Shown piece after piece: positions 25,993 through 34,625 of a stretch of 64,000 bases of DNA. The first letter of the stretch is position 1, and every line of letters starts with the position of its first letter. A program made the position numbers and the translations under genes. Location of the stretch: NCBI RefSeq assembly GCF_022557175.1, contig NZ_CP092915.1, positions 5,084,001 to 5,148,000 of the forward strand, read 5' to 3'. This DNA comes from Mycolicibacterium sp. YH-1 (lineage in GTDB: Bacteria > Actinomycetota > Actinomycetes > Mycobacteriales > Mycobacteriaceae). The notes under the pieces are model-generated. The model searched no databases, was not told the origin of the DNA, and worked only from the letters and a program-made list of their open reading frames with translations.

Positions 25993-27318
25993 ATGTCGGA
26001 CACGCCCGTTCCCGGCCGGCCGCGCGGAGTCTCCAGACGCAACTTCGTCCGGGGATTGACGGCTGCGGGCGCCGGTGGCGTCGTCGTCGGCGGAGCCGCC
26101 TCGTGGGTGATGAAGCCCCAAGGCGGTGCCAGCATGTCGGCGGGCGGATCCGGCGAGACCGTCAGAATCGGCAGCGTCGCCCCCATCACCGGCCCGTACT
26201 CCGGTGATGGTCTCGAGATGGTGCGCGGCGCCCAGCTGGCGATCGAGGACATCAACGCCGCGGGCGGGTTGGCAGGCCGGCCGGTCGAGCTGGTCACCGC
26301 GGACATCGCCGATCAGGCACCGGAGAACTTCATCCAGGCCGCGCAGCGACTGATCTCGCAGGAACGGGTGGCCGCGGCGTTCGCCGGCTACACCTCCACC
26401 ACGTCGGCCGAGTACAACATCTACGCGAATGCCGGTGTGCCACTGCTGCACACCAACACCCTGCAGGCCAATACCGACTTCGTCGTCGACAAGGGCATCA
26501 CCAACATCTTCCAGTGCTGCCCCACCGAGGTCTGGTACGCCGAGGGATTCATCCAGCTCATGCAGGAGTGGATCCGCACCAAGGCGTGGACACCACACTC
26601 CAACACCGCCGCGGTCATCTCCAGCAATGACTCCTACAGCGTCTCGATCGCCCGGGTCTTCCAGGACGGCATCAAGAAGCTCGGCTGGGACGTCACGCTG
26701 TACGACGAGGTCACCGCGCCGAACGCCGACTGGGGTCCCCAGTTGGCCCGCATCCGCGCCAACCCGCCGGCGTTGATCTTCATCACCGACTACCTCGCCG
26801 GTGACCTGGCCAGTTTCGCCACGCAGTTCGCCAGCGGCCCAACCCCTTCACTGCTGTATCAGCAGTACGGCCCGAGCGTGCCGGAGTACCTCGATCTGGC
26901 CAAGGGAGCGGCCAACGGGGTGCTGTGGTCGACGACCATCGGCACGCTGCCCGACGCCATGGGTGATGACTTCCGCGGCCGCTACGAGCGGACCTTCGAC
27001 GCCGTTCCCGGCATGAGCCAGTCGGGCGCGCAGTACGACACCGTGCGACTGTGGGCCCGCGCCGCCGCCCAGGCCGGCGATCCCTACGACTTCGCGAAGG
27101 TCACGGAGTTCCTGAAGGCCAGCATCTTCCGCGGTGTCGTCGGCACCTACCGGTTCGACCAGAAGGAACTCACCGCGCTCCCCTACCCGGACAAGGTGGA
27201 CGACCCCAGCCTGGCCATGCCGCACCTGACCTACCAGATTCAGGACGGCAAGCAGGTGCTGCTGTCGCCGCAGCCCTACAGCAAGGGCAGCTTCGCCCTG
27301 CCGACGTGGGTCCGCTGA
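25993..27318 (+). CDS. ABC transporter substrate-binding protein (Tat-exported)
   Basis: The ATG at 25993 behind AAGGAGA gives 441 residues. The N-terminus carries a twin-arginine signal (VSRRNFVRGLTAAGAG, Arg15-Arg16). A full Peripla_BP_6 fold begins at VRIGSVAPITGPYSGDGLEM. The type covers branched-chain amino acid, urea and amide binders. The C-terminus (LTYQIQDGKQVLLSPQPYS) matches the sensor domain of the upstream regulator. Four transporter genes follow with overlaps, so it is the binding protein of that system. Confidence 0.93.
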   Translation: MSDTPVPGRPRGVSRRNFVRGLTAAGAGGVVVGGAASWVMKPQGGASMSAGGSGETVRIGSVAPITGPYSGDGLEMVRGAQLAIEDINAAGGLAGRPVELVTADIADQAPENFIQAAQRLISQERVAAAFAGYTSTTSAEYNIYANAGVPLLHTNTLQANTDFVVDKGITNIFQCCPTEVWYAEGFIQLMQEWIRTKAWTPHSNTAAVISSNDSYSVSIARVFQDGIKKLGWDVTLYDEVTAPNADWGPQLARIRANPPALIFITDYLAGDLASFATQFASGPTPSLLYQQYGPSVPEYLDLAKGAANGVLWSTTIGTLPDAMGDDFRGRYERTFDAVPGMSQSGAQYDTVRLWARAAAQAGDPYDFAKVTEFLKASIFRGVVGTYRFDQKELTALPYPDKVDDPSLAMPHLTYQIQDGKQVLLSPQPYSKGSFALPTWVR

Positions 27319-27322
27319 GCAC

Positions 27323-28114
27323 ATGACCGCACCCATCTTCGAAACCGTCTCGGTCACAAAACGATACGGCGGCCTGACCGCGGTGGACGGTGTGTCGGTC
27401 ACGGTGAACGCCGGTGAGGTCTTCGGCATCGCCGGGCCCAACGGCGCAGGCAAGACCACGTTCTTCGACGTCGTCACGGGCATGACGAAGGGCACCTCGG
27501 GTGAGGTCCGGTTCCGCGGCGAGTCGGTCACCCACGCCAGCGTCACCCAGATCTGCCACCGCGGCATTGCCCGCACGTTCCAGCATCCCTCCGTCTTCGA
27601 CACGCAGACGGTGCTTGCCAACGCCGTCGTCGGCGCACAGTTCGGCGACGGCAGGCGCTGGTGGTCGGCGCTGCGCAAGGATCCGAAGACACTTCAGCGC
27701 GCCTGGAGCGAACTCGAGTTCGTCGGGCTTGCCGACAAGGCGGACCGCCTGGCGGGACCGCTGCCGGTGTTCGACAAGAAGAAGCTGATGATCGCCTCGG
27801 CGCTCGCCACCGAGCCCGAAATGCTGTTCCTGGATGAACCTTTCGGCGGTCTGAGCCTGGCCGAGATCGACGAGTTGATCGCCTTGCTCACCGCCATCAA
27901 GGAGCGCTCGGTGACAATCGTGCTCATCGAGCACGTCATGCGCGCGCTGATGACGCTGTCCGACCGGGTGCTCATCATGAACCAGGGCAAGACCCTCTTC
28001 GAAGGCACACCCGCCGAGGTCGTCGCGCACGAGGAGGTCGTCCGGGTCTATCTCGGCGAGGCTCCAGCGGATGCCAAGGCCCCCACCGCCGAGGACGGTA
28101 CCGCCGATGCCTGA
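27323..28114 (+). CDS. livG: LivG-type ABC transporter ATPase
   Basis: The 263-residue ATPase has Walker A GPNGAGKTTFFD, the Liv-type HRGIARTFQHPSVF block, and Walker B MLFLDEPFGGLS with EHVMRALMTLSDR following. The ABC signature is degenerate: in place of LSxGQ there is LPVFDKKKLMIASAL, which is noteworthy since it lacks the usual Ser-Gly-Gly-Gln. It starts 4 bases after the SBP stop and overlaps livF. It energises import of the SBP ligand at the inner face of the membrane. Confidence 0.92.
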   Translation: MTAPIFETVSVTKRYGGLTAVDGVSVTVNAGEVFGIAGPNGAGKTTFFDVVTGMTKGTSGEVRFRGESVTHASVTQICHRGIARTFQHPSVFDTQTVLANAVVGAQFGDGRRWWSALRKDPKTLQRAWSELEFVGLADKADRLAGPLPVFDKKKLMIASALATEPEMLFLDEPFGGLSLAEIDELIALLTAIKERSVTIVLIEHVMRALMTLSDRVLIMNQGKTLFEGTPAEVVAHEEVVRVYLGEAPADAKAPTAEDGTADA

Positions 28115-28832
28115 CGCACTGCTCGATATCGCCGGCCTGCACGCCGGCTACGACGCGACGACAGTCGTGCACGGGGTGGACCTGCGCGTGAACCCCGGCG
28201 AGTTCTCGGTCCTGATCGGGCCGAACGGCCATGGCAAGACGACGATCCTGCGCGCGGTGAGCGGGCTCATCACACCGGCTTCGGGCAAGATAAGCCTTGC
28301 CGGACAGGACATCACGCGCCTGCGCACCGAGCACATCGCCGCGCGCGGCCTGGTGCACATCCCGCAGGGCGACCTGCTCTTCCCGGATATGACGGTGCTG
28401 GAGAACCTCACACTCGGTGCGTTCCTGCGCAAGGGCGGGCGGGCCGAACGCGTTCAGCACCTCGACCGGGTGTACGACATCTTCCCCCGGCTGGCCGAGC
28501 GGTCCAGCCAGCGCGCCCGCACCCTGTCCGGCGGCGAACGCCGGATGCTGGCGATCGGGCGCGGCCTGATGGCCGACGCCCGGATGCTGATGATCGATGA
28601 ACCCAGCCTCGGACTGGCACCGGTGCTGGTGGACGAGGTGTACCGGCAGATCGCCGCGATTCACCGGTCCGGTATGACGATTCTGCTTGTCGAGGAGAAC
28701 TTTTCGCGTGTCCGCGGGCTGGCCGACCGGCTGACCCTCGTCGAGAACGGCGCGGTGCGCGCCACCGGGACCGTCAAAGAGGTGCTGTCCGACCCGGCCG
28801 TAGCGGCCACATACCTCGGAGTGGACTCGTGA
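28107..28832 (+). CDS. livF: LivF-type ABC transporter ATPase
   Basis: The ATG at 28107 (MPDALLDIAGLHAGY) gives 241 residues. The motifs are complete: Walker A GPNGHGKTTILR, signature LSGGERRMLAIGRGLM, Walker B MLMIDEPSLGLAP and H-loop-region LVEENFSRVRGLADR. It overlaps livG by 8 bases and livH by 4. It pairs with the LivG-type protein. Because LivG lacks a canonical signature, this subunit would supply the one consensus signature to the ATPase dimer. Confidence 0.93.
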   Translation: MPDALLDIAGLHAGYDATTVVHGVDLRVNPGEFSVLIGPNGHGKTTILRAVSGLITPASGKISLAGQDITRLRTEHIAARGLVHIPQGDLLFPDMTVLENLTLGAFLRKGGRAERVQHLDRVYDIFPRLAERSSQRARTLSGGERRMLAIGRGLMADARMLMIDEPSLGLAPVLVDEVYRQIAAIHRSGMTILLVEENFSRVRGLADRLTLVENGAVRATGTVKEVLSDPAVAATYLGVDS

Positions 28833-29716
28833 ATCTGCTGCTTCAGACCCTAGTGAGCACCATCGTGCAGGGGTCCATGCTCGCGCTCATCACCATCGGC
28901 ATGAGCCTGGTCTACGGCACGCTGCGGGTGCTCAACATGGCCCAGGGCGTCATGGTCATGGTCGGCGGTATGGCCGCCTACGTGTTCGTCGCCCAGTTGG
29001 GGCTACCGGTGTGGGCGGCGCTGGTGTTGGCGGCGTTCGTCGCCTTCCTGCTCGGTGTGCTCACGTTCTACAGCGCGGTGCGTCCACTACTGGGGCGCGC
29101 CGGGGTGGATTTCGAGATGACCGCGTTCATTTCGACATTCGCGATCGCCACCATCGTCCAGAGCGTCGTGCTGGCGATCTTCGGTCCGCGGCAGAAGCCG
29201 TTCCCTGAACTCATCACCGGCCGACTCGACCTGTTCGCCGGCGTGTCGATCACCTATCACTCGCTGCTGATGGCTGCACTTGCCATCGCGATGCTACTGG
29301 GTCTCGGGCTCTTCCTGACCCGCTCGCGCTACGGCCTGGCGATCACGGCCGTCGCACAGAACATCGACGCCGCACGCCTGATGGGCATTCCGGCCCGCCG
29401 GGTCTATGTCATCGCCATGGGGCTGGCCGCCGCGCTGGCCGGCATCGCCGGGGTGCTGCTCGCGCCGATCTACTTCGTCTACCCCAACTCCGGTGACCTG
29501 CCACTGCTGCAGGCCCTGATCGTGGCGATCTTCGCGGGCCTTGGCAGTGTGCGCGGCACCATCATCGCCGCCTACATCATCGGGTTCGTGCAGGCAGCCG
29601 TCTCCATCTACTGGAGTTCGACCTATGCGCTGCCCGTGTTGTATGCGGTGATCCTCGTCGTCCTCGTCTTCCGCCCCTGGGGTATCGACGGCAAACCCCA
29701 GGAGGCACGGCTGTGA
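28829..29716 (+). CDS. livH: LivH-type ABC transporter permease
   Basis: The GTG at 28829 overlaps livF (GTGA) and gives 295 residues with about eight hydrophobic segments. Family markers are MSLVYGTLRVLNMAQGVMVM near the N-terminus, RYGLAITAVAQNIDAARLMG (the coupling loop to the ATPase, near residue 170) and IVAIFAGLGSVRGTIIAAY. It is one half of the membrane channel for the SBP ligand. Confidence 0.93.
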   Translation: MNLLLQTLVSTIVQGSMLALITIGMSLVYGTLRVLNMAQGVMVMVGGMAAYVFVAQLGLPVWAALVLAAFVAFLLGVLTFYSAVRPLLGRAGVDFEMTAFISTFAIATIVQSVVLAIFGPRQKPFPELITGRLDLFAGVSITYHSLLMAALAIAMLLGLGLFLTRSRYGLAITAVAQNIDAARLMGIPARRVYVIAMGLAAALAGIAGVLLAPIYFVYPNSGDLPLLQALIVAIFAGLGSVRGTIIAAYIIGFVQAAVSIYWSSTYALPVLYAVILVVLVFRPWGIDGKPQEARL

Positions 29717-30801
29717 GCACGGAGACCACCCCCGCCACCACCAACCCCACCGCCAAGGCCCGCACATGGTCCGCCACCACGATGGGATGGCCACGGCCGC
29801 AACGAATCGCGCTTGCCGTTGGCTTGCTGGCCGCGGTCGCGTTGCCGTTCATCGTGCCCAACAGCAGCTGGGTTGTGGTCGCCACGCTCGGGGCGATCTG
29901 GTTGACGCTGAACCAGAGCTGGAACCTGGTGCTCGGATTCTCCGGCGTCTGGCACTTCGGCCAACTCGCCATATATGCCATCGGCGCCTACGTCGCGGCG
30001 GTGCTGAGCCTGCACACCTCACTACCCGCGGTGGCCTCCATACTTCTGGGCGGCTTCGCCGCACTTGCGGTTTCAGTGCTGCTCTCGCTGCCTGCGCTGC
30101 GCCTTCGCGGCATCTACGTATCGCTGATGACCTTCGGCTTCGCCGAAGTGGTACGGCTGCTGATCATTTCCGACCAGAGCGGGGCCACCGGCGGCTCGTA
30201 CGGATTGTCCGGCTACCCCGGATTCGGTCTGCAGGGCCTCGACAGCGTCGCAGGAGAACGGGCGTCGTACTGGATCGCTCTCGGCGTGGCGGTGCTCACC
30301 GGCATCGCGCTGTACTTCGTGGTGCGCTCCCCGCTGGGGAGCGGTCTGGTCGCCCTGCGCGACAACTCACCGCTCGCGGCCGCCCGCGGGATCAGCCCCC
30401 GGACGTATCAGATGGTGGTGTTCGGCCTGTCCGGTTTCTTCGCGGGCGTGGCCGGGGCGTTGTACGCGTACGTGTTCGGCGTGGTGTCGCCGAGCCTGAT
30501 GGGACTGGCCCCGATGACGCTTCTGGTCACCATGCTCGTGGTGGGCGGGCTCGGCACGGTGATGGGCCCGATCGTCGGGACTGTCATCATGACGTTCGTG
30601 CAGGCCCGGCTGCAGAGCTGGCCCGATATCCGGCTGATTGTGCTCGGGCTGATCCTGCTGCTGATGATCATCGCCGTGCCCCGCGGACTGCTGCCGGTCG
30701 CCGCAGGCTGGAAGAAGCGGCTCGACGACTGGATCGCCGAGGACGAGATCGACGATCAGGACTCGACCGCTGCGGCCTCACGCCGCCCCAGCAGTGAATG
30801 A
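29713..30801 (+). CDS. livM: LivM-type ABC transporter permease
   Basis: The GTG at 29713 overlaps livH and gives 362 residues. Its N-terminal 40 residues are hydrophilic and Thr-rich. About nine or ten hydrophobic segments follow. Markers are NQSWNLVLGFSGVWHFGQLA, LRGIYVSLMTFGFAEVVRLL and the coupling loop LVALRDNSPLAAARGISPRT. The last 46 bases overlap, tail to tail, the end of the permease gene on the other strand, marking the right edge of the island. Confidence 0.93.
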   Translation: MSTETTPATTNPTAKARTWSATTMGWPRPQRIALAVGLLAAVALPFIVPNSSWVVVATLGAIWLTLNQSWNLVLGFSGVWHFGQLAIYAIGAYVAAVLSLHTSLPAVASILLGGFAALAVSVLLSLPALRLRGIYVSLMTFGFAEVVRLLIISDQSGATGGSYGLSGYPGFGLQGLDSVAGERASYWIALGVAVLTGIALYFVVRSPLGSGLVALRDNSPLAAARGISPRTYQMVVFGLSGFFAGVAGALYAYVFGVVSPSLMGLAPMTLLVTMLVVGGLGTVMGPIVGTVIMTFVQARLQSWPDIRLIVLGLILLLMIIAVPRGLLPVAAGWKKRLDDWIAEDEIDDQDSTAAASRRPSSE

Positions 30802-32234
30802 CGCCGGCCGTATAGGAAATACACGAACACGCCCAGCACCATCCAGACGCCGAACCGGATCCACGTCAGGCCCGTCAGGTTCAGCATCAGCCACACACAG
30901 GCGATGATCGACACGATCGGCAACGCCGGAACCCACGGGGCCCGGAACCCGCGTTTGAGGTCGGGCCGAGTGCGGCGCAGCACGATGACGCCCGCCGAGA
31001 CCAACACGAACGCGAACAGCGTCCCCACGTTGACCATCTCCTCGAGCCGTTCGATCGGGAACACCGACGCCGCCACCGCGACCACCACGCCAACCAGCAC
31101 GGTGATGCGCACCGGCGTTCCGTGCGGTCCGGTCTTGGCCAACCCGCGCGGCAACAACCCGTCGCGCGACATCGCGAAGAGCACCCTGATCTGACCGAGC
31201 AGCAACACCATCACCACGGTGGTGAGCCCGGCGAGCGCCCCGATCGAGATGACGGTGGCCGCCCACTCCACGCCGTTGGCGGAGAACGCTGATGCGAGGT
31301 TGGCCTGACCGTCCGGTCCGGTCGTGAGTTCGGTGTAGGGCACCATGCCCGACAGCACCACCGACACCGCGACGTAGAGCGTCGTCACGATGGCCAGCGA
31401 CAGCAGGATGCCGCGCGGCACGTCACGCTGCGGGTTCCTGGTCTCCTCCGCCGTGGTGGCCACGATGTCGAACCCGATGAAGGCGAAGAACACGATCGAT
31501 GCCCCGGCCAACAGCCCATACCAGCCATACGTGCTGCCCTCGGCGCCGGTGATCAGGGAGAACACCGACTGATCGATTCCTCCGCCGGCCTCACCGCCGG
31601 ACTGTGCCGGCGGGATGAAGGGCGAGTAGTTGGCCGCCTTGATGTAGAACGCCCCGACGATGACAACCAGCAGGACCACCGCCACCTTGATCGCGGTGAT
31701 GGCAAGGCTGAAGTTGGCCGAGACCTTCGTGCCGCGCGCCAGGAGCAGGCATAGGGCCCCGATGATCAGCAGCGCGCCCCAGTCCAGGGTGACGGGTCCG
31801 AGGTCCATGGTTCCGCCGGAGAAGCCGAACACCGTGCCCAGATACGACGACCACCCCTTGGCGACGACGGCACCGGCGACCGCGAACTCGAGGATCAGGT
31901 CCCAGCCGATGATCCACGCGGTGAACTCACCGAAGGTGGCATAGGAGAACGTGTAGGCGCTGCCCGCGACGGGCACCGTCGAGGCGAACTCGGCGTAGCA
32001 CAGCGCCGCCAGGCCGCAGGTGATCGCGGCGATCACGAAGGACACCGAGATGGCGGGCCCGGTCAGGTCGCCGGCCGTCGACGCGGTGATGGTGAATATG
32101 CCCGCGCCGATGACGACGGATACCCCGAAGACGGTGAGGTCGCGCCAGGTCAGGTCCTTGCGGAGGCGGGTGTCGGGGTCGTCGGTGTCAGCGATCGACT
32201 GCTCGACCGATTTGATCCGCCACCGATCCGTCAT
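30756..32234 (-). CDS. APC-family amino acid permease
   Basis: The ATG at 32234 (MTDRWRIKSVEQSIAD) gives 492 residues with about twelve hydrophobic segments. The first is VFGVSVVIGAGIFTITAS, with the GxGIF substrate-binding loop of the APC superfamily. Further markers are GLAALCYAEFASTVPVAGSAY and FFAFIGFDIVATTAEETRNP. It matches Rv3253c, a predicted cationic amino acid transporter. In M. tuberculosis the gene follows alkB directly; here the hyu/liv island separates them. Its 3' end overlaps livM convergently. Confidence 0.92.
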   Translation of the reverse strand: MTDRWRIKSVEQSIADTDDPDTRLRKDLTWRDLTVFGVSVVIGAGIFTITASTAGDLTGPAISVSFVIAAITCGLAALCYAEFASTVPVAGSAYTFSYATFGEFTAWIIGWDLILEFAVAGAVVAKGWSSYLGTVFGFSGGTMDLGPVTLDWGALLIIGALCLLLARGTKVSANFSLAITAIKVAVVLLVVIVGAFYIKAANYSPFIPPAQSGGEAGGGIDQSVFSLITGAEGSTYGWYGLLAGASIVFFAFIGFDIVATTAEETRNPQRDVPRGILLSLAIVTTLYVAVSVVLSGMVPYTELTTGPDGQANLASAFSANGVEWAATVISIGALAGLTTVVMVLLLGQIRVLFAMSRDGLLPRGLAKTGPHGTPVRITVLVGVVVAVAASVFPIERLEEMVNVGTLFAFVLVSAGVIVLRRTRPDLKRGFRAPWVPALPIVSIIACVWLMLNLTGLTWIRFGVWMVLGVFVYFLYGRRHSLLGRREAAAVES

Positions 32235-32311
32235 GACTCCCCGCCTTCTCTGGCCGTGTGAACGAACCCTACTGAGTAGGGTCCCGGCCACGCCGAGAAA
32301 CGGGTTGCGCG

Positions 32312-33538
32312 CTAGAGGCCGACGGTGACCCGAAACAATCTGCTGGGCCGTTCGGCAACCAGTCGGATCGGCCCGTCGTCAGCGGCCACCCACGCGGAGG
32401 AACCCCGGTCCAGGGTCAGGATGTTCGACTTCGCATGCACGGCAACCGATCCCTCGATGCACAACAGCACCTGCGGTCCGTCGTGCCGGGACGGCGCGTC
32501 GACCTGGTGGCCCAGGTGGTCGCCGTCCACGCTCAGCACCGAAACGGCGAACTCCGGTGCGGGTGTGTCATAGACGAGTTCGAGGCCGTCGCCGATCTCG
32601 CGCGGGACGATCAACGACTCCGTGGTCGGGGTGAAGTCAAGCACCCGCAACAGCTCGGGCACATCCACGTGCTTGGGCGTCAGGCCGCCGCGAAGGACGT
32701 TGTCGGAGTTCGCCATAACCTCAAAGCCCATGCCGTGCAGGTAGGCGTGCAGATTGCCCGCGGGCAGGTACATGCCCTCACCCGGCGCGAGGCTGATCCG
32801 GTTCAGCAGCATCGAGGCCAGCACGCCCGCGTCACCGGGGTAGCGCTCCCCCAGTTCCAGCACCGTCTTCGCCTCGGCCTCGTACGTGGTCTGGCCGGAA
32901 CGGAGGTAGTTGATCGCACCATCGAGCACCACGGGCACCAGCAAGTCCAGATCGGGCTGGGGCGCGGTGATCCAGGTGGTGAACAGCGTGCGCAGGCCAT
33001 CGGCATCCGCCTGCCCCAGCAGCAGGCCGATGTACGGGTCGAGTTCGGGGACGTCCAACGCAGCCATGAGTTCGGCGCTGCCCGCGGCCGGCCGGAACCC
33101 GGCCAACGCCTCGAACTGCCCGATCGCCACGATCAGCTCGGGCTTGTGGCTGCGGTCGCGGTAGTTGCGGTTGGGTGCGTTGATCGGGAGGTTGAGACGA
33201 TCCTCGCGAGCGAATCCCTCCGCGGCCTGGTCCGCACTCGGGTGGGCCTGCAGGGACAGTGGTTCGTCGGCGGCCAGCACCTTGGCCAGGAACGGCAGCG
33301 CGTCGCCGAAGCGCTGCCGGGTGGCGGCCCCCAGCTCCCCCTCCGGGTCGGCGCTGATCACGTCCAGCAGCGAGTGCCCGGTGCCATCGCCGTCGAGGTA
33401 GGCCGGATCCGCCGGATGCGCGCCCAGCCACAGTTCAGCCTCGGGATGCGCTGTCGGGCTTGGCCTTCCAGTGAAATCGGCAATCGCGGTGCGCGAACCC
33501 CACGCATAGGTCCGCACCGCGCCACGTAGCAGGTCCAC
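32312..33538 (-). CDS. manA: Mannose-6-phosphate isomerase
   Basis: The GTG at 33538 (VDLLRGAVRTYAWGSRTAI) gives 408 residues and follows GAGG; a TTG at 33556 would overlap the upstream gene. The enzyme interconverts fructose-6-phosphate and mannose-6-phosphate using zinc. QAHPSADQAAEGF supplies metal ligands, HKPELIVAI is the conserved central block, and GEGMYLPAGNLHAYL contains another His ligand. It matches Rv3255c and starts the GDP-mannose branch with the neighbouring pmmA. Confidence 0.95.
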   Translation of the reverse strand: MDLLRGAVRTYAWGSRTAIADFTGRPSPTAHPEAELWLGAHPADPAYLDGDGTGHSLLDVISADPEGELGAATRQRFGDALPFLAKVLAADEPLSLQAHPSADQAAEGFAREDRLNLPINAPNRNYRDRSHKPELIVAIGQFEALAGFRPAAGSAELMAALDVPELDPYIGLLLGQADADGLRTLFTTWITAPQPDLDLLVPVVLDGAINYLRSGQTTYEAEAKTVLELGERYPGDAGVLASMLLNRISLAPGEGMYLPAGNLHAYLHGMGFEVMANSDNVLRGGLTPKHVDVPELLRVLDFTPTTESLIVPREIGDGLELVYDTPAPEFAVSVLSVDGDHLGHQVDAPSRHDGPQVLLCIEGSVAVHAKSNILTLDRGSSAWVAADDGPIRLVAERPSRLFRVTVGL

Positions 33539-33542
33539 TCGC

Positions 33543-34625
33543 CTAACCTCGAACAAGTCTCAGGTATGCGGCCGCCATCTCGAGCCGCACTGCCAACATC
33601 GCCAACTGCTGTTCGGTACGTCCGCTCGGCGGCGGCGCCGCGACATCCCCGATGTCCTCGGCGCTGATCGTGGTCGCGTCGTCGAAACCAGCCAGCCTTG
33701 TCATTATGCCGGGCCGGTCCCCGTCGGTGGTCAACACGATGGTGCGGACCCGAGCCGGCAGCGGGCCGTCGATCTCCTCATCGTGAAACAGGGAGGTCTC
33801 GTAGTTGGCGCCGCCGGTCACCCCGGCGTGCAGGACGACCATGACGTCGGACAGGCTCACCGACGCGACGGGCAGATGCGCCACCCGCAGCAGCACCGCA
33901 CTGATGTGGCGGGCCAGAGCCAGCGTGGACGCGTCATGGCCGGCCAGCACGACGGTGCCATCGGACATCCGGTCCGCCAGGGTCTTGGCGGGGTTGGTGA
34001 ACACCTCGCGGCTGACGCTGTTGCGCAGCGCCTCGGCGTCGAGTTCGTCGGCCAGCGCCGCGACATCGACCTTCATGCCCGGGTCGACGACGTCCAGGAC
34101 GACCAACCCCGCGGCCAGGTAGCGGGCCAGACCGAAGTCGTCGGGAACCCGCAGCCGCGGCGGCAGCAACACCGCCCGACCGGCCGCGACATCGCGCAGC
34201 GGGCCCTCCTCGGGTGCGACGACCAGAACCCTCGCCCCGCGCCGGACACCTGTGGCGGCCGCGGCGACCAGTGCCGGGTCGGCGGCGTCGTCACCGGCCA
34301 CCACCAGTACGTCGAGCGCCCCGATCCACGGTGGCACCTCGGGGGCGATGACGATCGGCGCGGCCGTGGAGCCGCCGAGTACAGCCGCCAGGATCTCTCC
34401 CGCCGACTCCGCGGCGCCGTGGCTGGCCACCCAGATCACGGTGCGCGGCGGCTGCCCGGACCGCAGCGGTTCGAACACGCCCTCCTCGAGCGCCGCCGCG
34501 GTCGCCCGCATCTGGGCACCTGCCATGGCGGCGGCACGAAGCAGACCGTCGCGGTCGGCGTCGATCAGGCCGTCGACGTCGTCGAGGTCAATGCCGGCCG
34601 CGCGCGAACGCGAGTCCGCATTCAC
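33543..34625 (-). CDS. SIS-domain-like protein (Rv3256c family)
   Basis: The GTG at 34625 overlaps the pmmA stop (GTGA) and gives 360 residues. Two SIS-like halves are visible: PPRTVIWVASHGAAESAGEI with ALDVLVVAGDDAADPALVAA in the first, and DGTVVLAGHDASTLALARHI in the second. This resembles a bifunctional phosphoglucose/phosphomannose isomerase-type fold, though catalytic residues cannot be confirmed. The conserved place between manA and pmmA points to mannose metabolism. The exact reaction is unproven. Confidence 0.85.
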   Translation of the reverse strand: MNADSRSRAAGIDLDDVDGLIDADRDGLLRAAAMAGAQMRATAAALEEGVFEPLRSGQPPRTVIWVASHGAAESAGEILAAVLGGSTAAPIVIAPEVPPWIGALDVLVVAGDDAADPALVAAAATGVRRGARVLVVAPEEGPLRDVAAGRAVLLPPRLRVPDDFGLARYLAAGLVVLDVVDPGMKVDVAALADELDAEALRNSVSREVFTNPAKTLADRMSDGTVVLAGHDASTLALARHISAVLLRVAHLPVASVSLSDVMVVLHAGVTGGANYETSLFHDEEIDGPLPARVRTIVLTTDGDRPGIMTRLAGFDDATTISAEDIGDVAAPPPSGRTEQQLAMLAVRLEMAAAYLRLVRG

